DNA of 12,929 bases, from the NCBI RefSeq assembly GCF_036565765.1, contig NZ_DATCXP010000157.1. One strand, 5' to 3'. The position numbers and the translations under genes were made by a program. Below, piece by piece: positions 1 to 6,640 of the stretch (position 1 is its first letter; each line of letters begins with the position of its first letter). The stretch comes from Terrimesophilobacter sp036565765. Its GTDB lineage: Bacteria > Actinomycetota > Actinomycetes > Actinomycetales > Microbacteriaceae. The notes below the pieces were generated by a model, which ran no database searches, had not been told where the DNA came from, and was given only the letters and a program-made list of their open reading frames with translations.

Positions 1-450
1 CAGCCCGGTGCGCTGCTGCATCCCGCCGGAGAGCTGGTGGGGATATGACTTCTCAAACCCGCTCAAGCCGACCATCTCGATGAGGTGGCGTGTCTCCTGG
101 ATCGCGGTGCGCGCCGTCACGCCCCGCGCACGGAGGCCGTAGGCGACGTTGGCCTCCACGGTCTTCCACGGGAAGAGTCCGAACTGTTGGAACACCATCG
201 CGACGCCTTCTGGCGTCTTCTCCACCGACTCGTCACCGACGTAGACAGAACCTTCCGCCGGTTGGAGCAGTCCGGCAATCGCCCTGAGCAGGGTGGTCTT
301 GCCGCAACCGGACGGACCGACGATCGAGAGGACATCCCCCGCGGGAACGACGAGGTTGATGTTCTGCGTGACCACGCGTTCGCCGAACTGCATGCCAACG
401 TCACGCAATTCGACCCTGGCCGGCTCGGGAGGGGCTGCCGTCGTCGTCAA
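1..450 (-). CDS. ABC transporter ATP-binding protein, NitT/TauT/SsuB type (3' end outside the window)
   Basis: This is the nucleotide-binding subunit of an importer, expected at the cytoplasmic face of a permease that would lie beyond the left edge. The first 150 codons show Walker A GPSGCGKTT (45-53), the Q-loop VFQQFGLFPWKT (86-97) and the signature LSGGMQQR (140-147); Walker B and the switch His are cut off. The FPWKT after the Q-loop is typical of the nitrate/taurine/alkanesulfonate/pyrimidine-precursor importer family. The start is TTG at 450: an in-frame TGA lies seven codons upstream and no other start codon is available between them. A GGGGAGGGG ribosome binding site precedes it. The alternative ATG (codon 20) would remove the first beta strand. 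It is the last gene seen of the hyuA-hyuB-rraA-fah operon, so it probably imports that pathway's substrate. The substrate is not identifiable. Confidence 0.9.
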   Translation of the reverse strand, partial: MTTTAAPPEPARVELRDVGMQFGERVVTQNINLVVPAGDVLSIVGPSGCGKTTLLRAIAGLLQPAEGSVYVGDESVEKTPEGVAMVFQQFGLFPWKTVEANVAYGLRARGVTARTAIQETRHLIEMVGLSGFEKSYPHQLSGGMQQRTGL

Positions 451-554
451 CGATCCCCTCCCCGCGTCTCAAGAGAAGAGAGAATCCCTGTCGGGGTCGC
501 TCCGTGAACGCTGGGGTCCGCTCGGCCCGACCAGACTCCTGTTGCCGCATGCAT
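447..554 (-). CDS. Possible 35-aa leader or small protein upstream of the ABC ATPase
   Basis: A short frame fills most of the gap between the FAH gene and the ABC ATPase. It starts with ATG at 554, six bases after a strong AAGGAG ribosome binding site, and encodes 35 residues beginning MHAATGVWSGRADPSVHG. Its TGA overlaps the TTG start of the ABC gene in the sequence TTGA, the same kind of 4-base overlap as hyuA/hyuB and hyuB/rraA. An in-frame ATG at 578 would add eight residues but has a poorer binding site. The peptide is hydrophilic, with no membrane segment, no cysteine pair and no family I recognise. It may be a real small protein, or a leader whose translation delivers ribosomes to the weak TTG start. 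Chance is still possible at this length. Confidence 0.45.
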   Translation of the reverse strand: MHAATGVWSGRADPSVHGATPTGILSSLETRGGDR

Positions 555-590
555 CGCGTTCTCCTTCCGATTGACCATGCCCAGTACTCG

Positions 591-1466
591 TTAAGCTCTG
601 TCGCCCGGAGAGGCGGGATCCAGTTCGACGGCATTTCTGATTCGTCCCAGGCCGGCGATCTCGCATTCGACGACATCACCCGGTGCGAGGAAGATCGGCG
701 GCTTGAAGCCGAGCCCGACCCCGGGGGGTGTGCCTGTCAAGATGACATCTCCGGGGTACAGCGTCATGGTCGAGCTCAGGTAGACGAGCAGCTCCCGCAC
801 GGAGAACAACATCTGCGCTGTCGTCGAGTTCTGGCGCACTTCACCGTTGACCTTGGACGAGATGGCCAGGTTCTGTGGATCCTCGACATCGTCGGCTGTG
901 GTGATCCACGGCCCGATCGGGCAGAACGTGTCGTAGCTCTTCGATCGGGAGAACTGCGAGTCAGCGCGTTGCCAATCGCGCGCGGAGACATCATTCGCCA
1001 CGGCATAGCCGTAGACGCTGTCGAGAGCGTCGTCGAATTCGAGCCGGCGTGACTCGCGACCGATGATGACCGCCAGCTCTGCCTCATAGTCGAGTTCTGC
1101 AGTGAGGCTCGGGTCCAGGATCGTCGGGTCGGTCGGCCCGGCAAGTGCGTTGGCATACTTTGCAAACAGAATGGGACGCTCCGGCTGTGTTGCGCCGGTC
1201 TCCTTGATGTGATCCAGGTAGTTCAATCCGATCGCGAGGATCTTGGATGGCGCCACAATCGGGCAGTGCAAGCCGGAGGCCTCGACTCGGCCGTGGTCGC
1301 CCGTCCTCGCGATCAGGCGAGCCCTGATGGCCGCCGTCTGTGCGATGACATCCGCGGTGGTCCGCGCCTCCATGCCCAGATTCGACAGCGGGGTCCAGGC
1401 GTCCTCCGCCGTCAACCGCGCGCCGAACTCCGTGACTCCCGCCACACTCAACCGTGAAATGTGCAC
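591..1466 (-). CDS. Fumarylacetoacetate hydrolase (FAH) family protein
   Basis: A 291-residue enzyme of the FAH/FAHD1/HpaG superfamily, which cleaves or decarboxylates beta-diketo and 2-oxo acids (acylpyruvates, oxaloacetate, 2-oxohept-3-enedioate) with Mg2+ or Mn2+. The catalytic His-Glu pair is in NYLDHIKE (H86, E89). The metal ligands are E128 and E130 in LDYEAEL and D159 in NDVSARD. The family motifs RSKSYDTFCPIGPW (174-187) and TGTPPGVG (244-251) are present, so all expected catalytic residues are intact. The N-terminal 70 residues are the usual variable cap. The start is GTG at 1466, seven bases after GAGGA; that binding site begins right after the rraA stop, leaving a 13-base gap. In this operon it probably acts late, on a 2-oxo or 3-oxo acid. 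The exact substrate cannot be assigned. Confidence 0.92.
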   Translation of the reverse strand: MHISRLSVAGVTEFGARLTAEDAWTPLSNLGMEARTTADVIAQTAAIRARLIARTGDHGRVEASGLHCPIVAPSKILAIGLNYLDHIKETGATQPERPILFAKYANALAGPTDPTILDPSLTAELDYEAELAVIIGRESRRLEFDDALDSVYGYAVANDVSARDWQRADSQFSRSKSYDTFCPIGPWITTADDVEDPQNLAISSKVNGEVRQNSTTAQMLFSVRELLVYLSSTMTLYPGDVILTGTPPGVGLGFKPPIFLAPGDVVECEIAGLGRIRNAVELDPASPGDRA

Positions 1467-1479
1467 GACTACTTCCTCT

Positions 1480-2106
1480 CTACTGTGCTGTGTCTATGCC
1501 GAGGACGACGGCACTCGGAATGCCAGAATTGATGCGTTCTATCCACTGCCGTTCGAGCTCGAGGCGCGCACGGGCCAGAACGAGGGTTTCGTCGATCAGC
1601 GCAGACGGAACGACCACGACGCCGTCCCGATCTCCGATCACAAGATCGCCCTGGCTCACCGGAACGTTCCCGCAGCTGATCGGAACCGCAGAAGCGCCTC
1701 CCCCCGCCTTGTGCGGGCCGGCCGGCGAGGTTCCCCGTGCGAATACGGGGAACTCCAGTTCGGTCAGTTCATCGATGTCCCGCACCGCGCCATCGATCAC
1801 GACGCCGAGAATCCCCTGTTTCCGTGCCGCGATGGTGAGGACTCCGCCCCAGATGGCCCGGTCGGCATAGCCGCCTGCATCGATGACCAGCACGGACCCC
1901 GGTGCAACAGAAGTCAACTCGAGGTGAACTGAACGGTTGTCACCGACTACCGATCGCAGAGTATGAGCCGGTCCGACAACTCCTACCGGAGTCAGGGCCC
2001 GAATCGACGATGACATCGCATTGAACCGTCCGAGGCAGTCGGAGACGATCGATGACGGAAGGCCGGACCAGTCGGCGAAGGCGGGGTGGATCTCCGACCT
2101 CATCAT
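1480..2106 (-). CDS. RraA-like aldolase/decarboxylase
   Basis: A 208-residue protein of the RraA / HMG aldolase family. Members with the full metal site cleave 4-hydroxy-4-methyl-2-oxoglutarate or 4-carboxy-4-hydroxy-2-oxoadipate to pyruvate, or decarboxylate oxaloacetate. Many are mislabelled as demethylmenaquinone methyltransferases. The core motif GVVIDGAVRDIDEL (101-114) holds the Asp and Arg-Asp (R109, D110) used for metal and substrate, WGGVL (86-90) is the pyruvate-binding loop, and GDRDGVVVVP (158-167) is the C-terminal family signature. An upstream in-frame ATG would add 28 residues unlike the family. I chose the ATG at 2106, which overlaps the hyuB TGA as ATGA; the next codon is also ATG (2103) and could be used instead. 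It is likely to work with the downstream FAH enzyme on 2-oxo acids. Catalysis rather than RNase E inhibition is the expected role here. Confidence 0.88.
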   Translation of the reverse strand: MMRSEIHPAFADWSGLPSSIVSDCLGRFNAMSSSIRALTPVGVVGPAHTLRSVVGDNRSVHLELTSVAPGSVLVIDAGGYADRAIWGGVLTIAARKQGILGVVIDGAVRDIDELTELEFPVFARGTSPAGPHKAGGGASAVPISCGNVPVSQGDLVIGDRDGVVVVPSALIDETLVLARARLELERQWIERINSGIPSAVVLGIDTAQ

Positions 2107-4325
2107 TCCTGGGCCGCCGCAGACAGGACGTGGAAAGCCGCATACGGCCCGGCTGGAGCTGCCACTTCCGCTTCGATCTGTCGGGCACAACCCGGGCAGT
2201 AGAAGCGACGCAGGACCACCGCGTCGTGGCCGTAGTCCTGGCCGCGAGCAGGGCCCGCGACCGCGACATCGCTCACCTCGACGAGGCAGCCGTACTTGAA
2301 GTCGGCGTCAGCACTCCCGAGTGTCCATGAGCACTTTGCGCACCGCGCCTCGTTCGCGACGAAGTCGAACTCGACGAGGTCGCCGTAGCTGGTGTGCCCG
2401 ATCCGGGTCGATGCGTGTGGTTCGCCGGTATCCGCATCAAGGATGGCCGCCGCCCGCGGCAGCGCATCGTATGCCGGCGTGGCGGAGTCGATTCGTGCCG
2501 TCAGAATGGCGGCGCGCCGCTCTCTCGTCGCCTCCGCATCCACCTCGCAACGCTCGTCAACGATCACACCGTAGATGTCGAAAGCAACCTCTCTCGATAC
2601 CGCCTGCGCGAGGATATCGGCGGCGACCATTTCTGCGGGACGCTCAACCGGATCGCCGTACCCACCGCCACCCTGCCAGTTGTGGTATTCGATCGTGTCC
2701 TTCTCGAACAAGGAGAGTTCACGGTTGATGCTTGTGATGTACGCCTCCCCCGGCAACGTCTGTTCTGTCCCGGGAAGATCCCCGCCGTTCTCCAGAATTC
2801 CTGGCAACCCCGAACGAACGTACCGGATGAAACGAACGGCGGCACCAGGAAGCCCTCCGCCAAGGCCGAAGGCGTTGGGTGTGTCCGCGCCGACACCCGC
2901 GAATGTCGTGTGCACGTCACCATCGGAGCCATAGGGTGCAATCGCCACGCCCCCTGACATTCCGCCACGGAACTTGCCGGGCCCACCGGAGTCGGTCAGT
3001 TGCCTCCTGAACAGATAGAGCAGGGGATACTCTGCCTCGGTCTGTTCGATGGACGGGATGTTGGCCGTGGTGTTGATGATGATCCCACCGGTGTCGACGC
3101 CGTCCGCATAGGTGCGAGCACCGCCTCCTGCGGCAAAGTGGCTCGACTCCGGGGCGACGGTCATGATGCCGCGATCGTTGTAGCCGAGCATCGAGACGCC
3201 CAGGGAGGTCCCGCACCAGTTCGCCATCGCCTCATCGTGATGCTTGGGACTTGAGAGGAGCATCTTGGACAGTGCTCCAAACACGAGGTTCAGGTTGACG
3301 ATGATGGCGGAGATCGTCGCCATCGAAACCGGTGTCGGGTATTCCGCAGTGACAGCGGTGCGCGGCGGGGCGACGAGATCGACGCATCTCGCAACACCAT
3401 CGTTCCAGGTGAGGTCGTAACCGAGCATGATGCATACCGCACTCAGCGTCGCGGCCCTCAGCCCTCCGTAGGCCGAGTTGGCGAATCCCTCGACTTGGGG
3501 ATCGGTTCCGGTGTAGTCGATTTTCAGTCGGTCGCCGCGTTTGGTGACCGTGCAGACGATTCTGCGGAGGTTGGGCTTGTGCCCGTCGTGGTCGAGGAAC
3601 TGGACCTCTCTCCACACCCCGTCGGGCAGGGACCGCAGTCGGGCGCGGAGACGGCGCTCGACATGGTCGATGCCCTCCTTCATCACCGCGGTGACCGTTT
3701 GAGAGCCGTAGTCATCGAAGATCTCGGTGAGGCGCTGCGTGCCCGCCTCATTCGAAACGATCTGTCCCCGAAGATCCAGTTCGACCAGGGGCTCGCGGAT
3801 CTGGTTCATGATCAGTTCGACGAGGTCTTCTCGTACGACGCCAGACTCCACGATCCGCGTCGGAGAGAGTCTCAGCCCTTCGTCGAAGACACTGGTCGCG
3901 TTCATGTTGAACCCGCCGGGCTCAGAACCGCCGATGTCCAGCCAGTGACCTGATGATCCGACCCATGCAGTCAATTCATCGCCGACGAAGAACGGGGCAA
4001 CCGTCGCGACATCCGGCTGGTGGGTCGCCCCCAGATATGGATCGTTGCAGATGTACATATCGCCTGGGTGGAAGCCGGGCGACTTCTGCCGGGTCTTGAT
4101 CGTGGATTCGATGATGAGGCGCAGAACGTGCGCCTGCGTGGAGATGTATGGTCCCATCGCGACCAGCTGCCCGTCCGGCAGGCAGATGCCCGTGCTCGCG
4201 TCGTAGGCGCCGACGAGGATGGGCGACCCGGAGGTCCGCATGTACTTGATGCCCATCTCTTCAGTCGTGTCGAGCAGCCGGTGCCAGATCACCTCGAAGG
4301 TGACGGGGTCGAGATTCTCGTTCAC
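2103..4325 (-). CDS. HyuB/acetone carboxylase alpha-like subunit fused to a gamma-like zinc domain
   Basis: A 740-residue protein. Residues 1-607 are a complete hydantoinase B/oxoprolinase domain: ICNDPYLGATHQPD (92-105), SSGHWLDIGG (124-133), SNEAG (191-195), DGHKPNLRRI (247-256), TDSGGPGKFRGG (444-455) and GGGGYGDPVERP (552-563). The His/Asp in the first two motifs lie in the region that binds the catalytic metal in acetone carboxylase. A normal HyuB ends near residue 600. Here about 133 residues follow, with CAKC (662-665) and FYCPGC (708-713), the four-cysteine pattern of the acetone carboxylase gamma subunit. The start is GTG at 4325, seven bases after GGGAG; it overlaps the hyuA stop as GTGA. 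The longer ATG reading at 4496 lies inside hyuA and is rejected. With HyuA it should form an ATP-driven carboxylase or lactam hydrolase. The fusion favours a carboxylase, but the substrate is unknown. Confidence 0.9.
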   Translation of the reverse strand: MNENLDPVTFEVIWHRLLDTTEEMGIKYMRTSGSPILVGAYDASTGICLPDGQLVAMGPYISTQAHVLRLIIESTIKTRQKSPGFHPGDMYICNDPYLGATHQPDVATVAPFFVGDELTAWVGSSGHWLDIGGSEPGGFNMNATSVFDEGLRLSPTRIVESGVVREDLVELIMNQIREPLVELDLRGQIVSNEAGTQRLTEIFDDYGSQTVTAVMKEGIDHVERRLRARLRSLPDGVWREVQFLDHDGHKPNLRRIVCTVTKRGDRLKIDYTGTDPQVEGFANSAYGGLRAATLSAVCIMLGYDLTWNDGVARCVDLVAPPRTAVTAEYPTPVSMATISAIIVNLNLVFGALSKMLLSSPKHHDEAMANWCGTSLGVSMLGYNDRGIMTVAPESSHFAAGGGARTYADGVDTGGIIINTTANIPSIEQTEAEYPLLYLFRRQLTDSGGPGKFRGGMSGGVAIAPYGSDGDVHTTFAGVGADTPNAFGLGGGLPGAAVRFIRYVRSGLPGILENGGDLPGTEQTLPGEAYITSINRELSLFEKDTIEYHNWQGGGGYGDPVERPAEMVAADILAQAVSREVAFDIYGVIVDERCEVDAEATRERRAAILTARIDSATPAYDALPRAAAILDADTGEPHASTRIGHTSYGDLVEFDFVANEARCAKCSWTLGSADADFKYGCLVEVSDVAVAGPARGQDYGHDAVVLRRFYCPGCARQIEAEVAAPAGPYAAFHVLSAAAQE

Positions 4326-6421
4326 TTGCTGTCTCCCGTATTCAGGTTGATGACGTTGTTGCCAAATCGGTCCACAACCGCTGTCGCTCCAGGGGGGACC
4401 ACGATCGTCGTCCCCGGTTGCTCGATGATTGCCGCCCCCTGCAGGAGGTTCCCCGGCAGGAGCCGTGTTCCGTCGTAAATCGGTGTGTCCATCCACTCCA
4501 TGAGTTCAGGCCAGAACACCGGTCGGCTTCCGGAAGCCGCTCCGGAGGCGTCCTCGCCGTGGAGTTCGTACTCGTGCACAACGGGCTTGGCGATCTCCCC
4601 GACAACGTCGACGCCGATTCTCAGCAGTTGGACTCCGGCATTGGGAAGGGTGGCAGTGCGCCCATAAAGCGCCTCGTAGTGCTCGAGGAATGCCTCGCGG
4701 AATCCTTCCGAGATCTGCTCGGGCGGCACATCCTTGCCCTGGACGCGAACGTCGTGCAGTTGCCGTTCATAGCGCATTTCTGCCCAGCGCGAGGAGCGGA
4801 TCTTGGAAGAAGGAACATTCTGCTTCTCCACCAGTGACCGTGCTTCCTCTTCCAGCGCCCGGTAGGCCTGGTCGAGCTCGGCAGGGTTCTCGAGGAGGTC
4901 GGCGTGAACTGATCGCTGGACCGAATGCTGGATGTCGCTCGATGCGGCGCCATATGCGGAGAATCCGGTCGCCGCCTGGGGCACCACGATCGTCTTGACG
5001 CCGATTCCCCTGGAGTAACCGCTCGCGTGAAGCGGCCCTGCGCCACCGTAGGCGATCAGTGCGAAGTTCCGGGGATCGTGACCTCGCTCGATGGTGGCCT
5101 TGCGCACCAGGTCGCCCATCTGGGAGTCGACGATCTGGCGGATTCCCGCCGCCGCTTTGATGACATCGCCACCGAAGAGTCGATCCGCGACGTGCTCCTT
5201 GATGGCTGCTTCCGCGAGTTCGCGGCTGAGCGTGAGACGGCCGGAAAGGAACCGATCCGGATTGAGGAATCCGAGTACGAGGTCCGCGTCGGTCACCGTC
5301 GGCTGTGTTCCGCCCCACCCGTAGCAGGCCGGGCCCGGGTCGCCACCGGCACTGAGGGGGCCGATGCGTAGCCGGGTGTCGTCCGCCCACGCAATGCTTC
5401 CGCCGCCTGCTCCGATCGAGACGAGGTCGATCATGGGAATTAGCAGGCTGTACTGATTGATGATCGTTTCCTGCGTGACCGACCACTGGCCATTGACCAG
5501 GAGGCCGACCTTGAACGTCGTTCCGCCCACGTCGGTTGCGATGACGTTTTCGTAGCCCACAGTGTCCATGAGGGCCTTCACGGCCACCATGCCGGCGGCG
5601 GGCCCGCTTTCGATCGTGTTGATCGGGACGGTCTCTTCAGCGCTGCTCACTCCACCGCTGGCTTGCAGGACGAGCAGGGGCGCCTGGAGCTTGAGATCGG
5701 ACATCCGCTCGATGAGTCGTTCCAGGTACCGTTCGACCGTTGGCGCGACAAAGGCATTGATGACGGCCGTGGATGCGCGTTCGTACTCGCCGGAGACCCG
5801 TGCGAGCTTGTGGCCGAGACTGACGTGCATGCCGGGCGCAAGGTCATTGACGACCTGCTGAAGCAGAAGCTCATGGGCAGGATTCTCGTGCGCCCAGAGG
5901 AGGGAGACGGCGATCGACTCGACGCCCTGGTCGAGGAGTTCGGTGACAGCCCGCTCCGCCTCGGCCCTCGTCAGCGTCGAGAGCACGCGCCCGCGGTGGT
6001 CGACTCGCTCCGCCGCTTCCGCGATGAGGTGACGTGGCACGATCTGCGGCGGCTTCTGCGTCGCGCGCAGCTGCCGACGATCCGCCAGCCCGAGCCCGGC
6101 CACGCGTCCTCGAGCCCGCATGATCAGGATTTCGTCGGCGAAGCCGCGCGTCGTGATCAAGCCGGTCTTCGCGCCGACCCAGGTGAAGACGACGTTGGAG
6201 GTCTGCGTTGTTCCGTGAGCGAACTTCTCCGTGTCGGCGAGCAACTCCTCGGTCGTCAGTCCGGCCTGCTCGGCGACGAGCCGGAGGCCCTCGACGAGAC
6301 CTTCGATGAGGTCCCACGGGGTCGACCGTGCCTTTGCGGTGAAGATGTCACCGGTTTCCAATGAGACAGCCGAAACGTCCGTAAACGTGCCGCCAATGTC
6401 GAGTCCGACGATGTACGTCAT
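4322..6421 (-). CDS. HyuA/acetone carboxylase beta-like ATPase subunit
   Basis: A 699-residue ATP-binding subunit of the hydantoinase A/oxoprolinase/acetone carboxylase beta family (ASKHA fold), which phosphorylates the substrate or bicarbonate for its HyuB partner. Visible motifs are GLDIGGTFTD (6-15, phosphate loop 1), FAHGTTQTSN (67-76), IESGPAAGM (270-278), ATDVGGTTFKVG (295-306, phosphate loop 2), SIGAGGGSIAW (335-345), the GDPGPACYG motif at 360-368 and AYGGAGPLHA near residue 460. All three family domains are present and the length is normal (the family is about 690-720). The start is ATG at 6421, five bases after AAAGGA. The longer reading from 6484 would begin inside the promoter and is rejected. 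It is the first gene of the minus-strand operon and overlaps hyuB by four bases. Whether the pair acts on a hydantoin, a lactam or a ketone cannot be settled from this subunit. Confidence 0.93.
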   Translation of the reverse strand: MTYIVGLDIGGTFTDVSAVSLETGDIFTAKARSTPWDLIEGLVEGLRLVAEQAGLTTEELLADTEKFAHGTTQTSNVVFTWVGAKTGLITTRGFADEILIMRARGRVAGLGLADRRQLRATQKPPQIVPRHLIAEAAERVDHRGRVLSTLTRAEAERAVTELLDQGVESIAVSLLWAHENPAHELLLQQVVNDLAPGMHVSLGHKLARVSGEYERASTAVINAFVAPTVERYLERLIERMSDLKLQAPLLVLQASGGVSSAEETVPINTIESGPAAGMVAVKALMDTVGYENVIATDVGGTTFKVGLLVNGQWSVTQETIINQYSLLIPMIDLVSIGAGGGSIAWADDTRLRIGPLSAGGDPGPACYGWGGTQPTVTDADLVLGFLNPDRFLSGRLTLSRELAEAAIKEHVADRLFGGDVIKAAAGIRQIVDSQMGDLVRKATIERGHDPRNFALIAYGGAGPLHASGYSRGIGVKTIVVPQAATGFSAYGAASSDIQHSVQRSVHADLLENPAELDQAYRALEEEARSLVEKQNVPSSKIRSSRWAEMRYERQLHDVRVQGKDVPPEQISEGFREAFLEHYEALYGRTATLPNAGVQLLRIGVDVVGEIAKPVVHEYELHGEDASGAASGSRPVFWPELMEWMDTPIYDGTRLLPGNLLQGAAIIEQPGTTIVVPPGATAVVDRFGNNVINLNTGDSK

Positions 6422-6448
6422 GCAGGTCCTTTCAGGCGCCAATCGATT

Positions 6449-6490
6449 GCACGCAAACGTAGCGTGCCTAATGCCTGGTGTCAAGCACGC
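6449..6490. promoter_or_regulatory. Putative operator: three GCGTGC/GCACGC half-sites around the promoter
   Basis: The hexamer GCACGC or its complement GCGTGC occurs at 6449-6454, 6462-6467 and 6485-6490. The first two form an inverted repeat with a 7-base centre enclosing the -10 box. The third directly abuts the -35 box. A repressor bound here would block RNA polymerase. That it is an operator is inferred from symmetry and position; no regulator gene adjoins it in the window. Confidence 0.5.
6456..6484 (-). promoter_or_regulatory. Sigma70-type promoter of the hyu-like operon
   Basis: Read on the minus strand, a perfect -35 TTGACA (6484-6479) is followed by a 17-base spacer and TACGTT (6461-6456), which fits the actinobacterial TANNNT -10 form. 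The predicted transcript starts near 6449, giving a leader of about 28 bases that carries the hyuA ribosome binding site AAAGGA. It is the strongest housekeeping-type promoter in the window and the only one seen for the operon. Confidence 0.85.
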
Positions 6491-6541
6491 AGAGATAACC
6501 CCTGATCAAGTGCGATTTCGGGGTCTCGTAGAACACCTACT

Positions 6542-6640
6542 GGCGGCGGTTTCGAGCGCTACCCGTTCCGGCCGGACGAGATTCTGAACGGCGTGCACGA
6601 TCTCGTGGAGCCCGGGGCGCGCCCGAGGGTGTCCGGCTAG
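6542..6640 (+). pseudogene. 3' remnant of an unidentified plus-strand gene
   Basis: From about 6542 the plus strand reads as coding-like sequence for 32 codons (GGFERYPFRPDEILNGVH onward) ending in TAG at 6638-6640. Almost every third codon position is G or C, and charged and hydrophobic residues alternate as in a real C-terminus. The same frame to the left of 6542 loses this bias at once and meets a stop at 6503-6505, with no start codon of any quality. The TAG shares the palindrome CTAG with the TAG of the convergent gene to the right, the usual layout of two intact converging genes. I read it as the tail of a gene truncated when the catabolic operon was placed here. I do not recognise the family. 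Confidence 0.5.

Noticed and set aside
6422..6484. Upstream ATG extension of hyuA
   Set aside because: It would begin within the TTGACA promoter and add 21 residues before the conserved MTYIVGLDIGGTF start, which has its own ribosome binding site.
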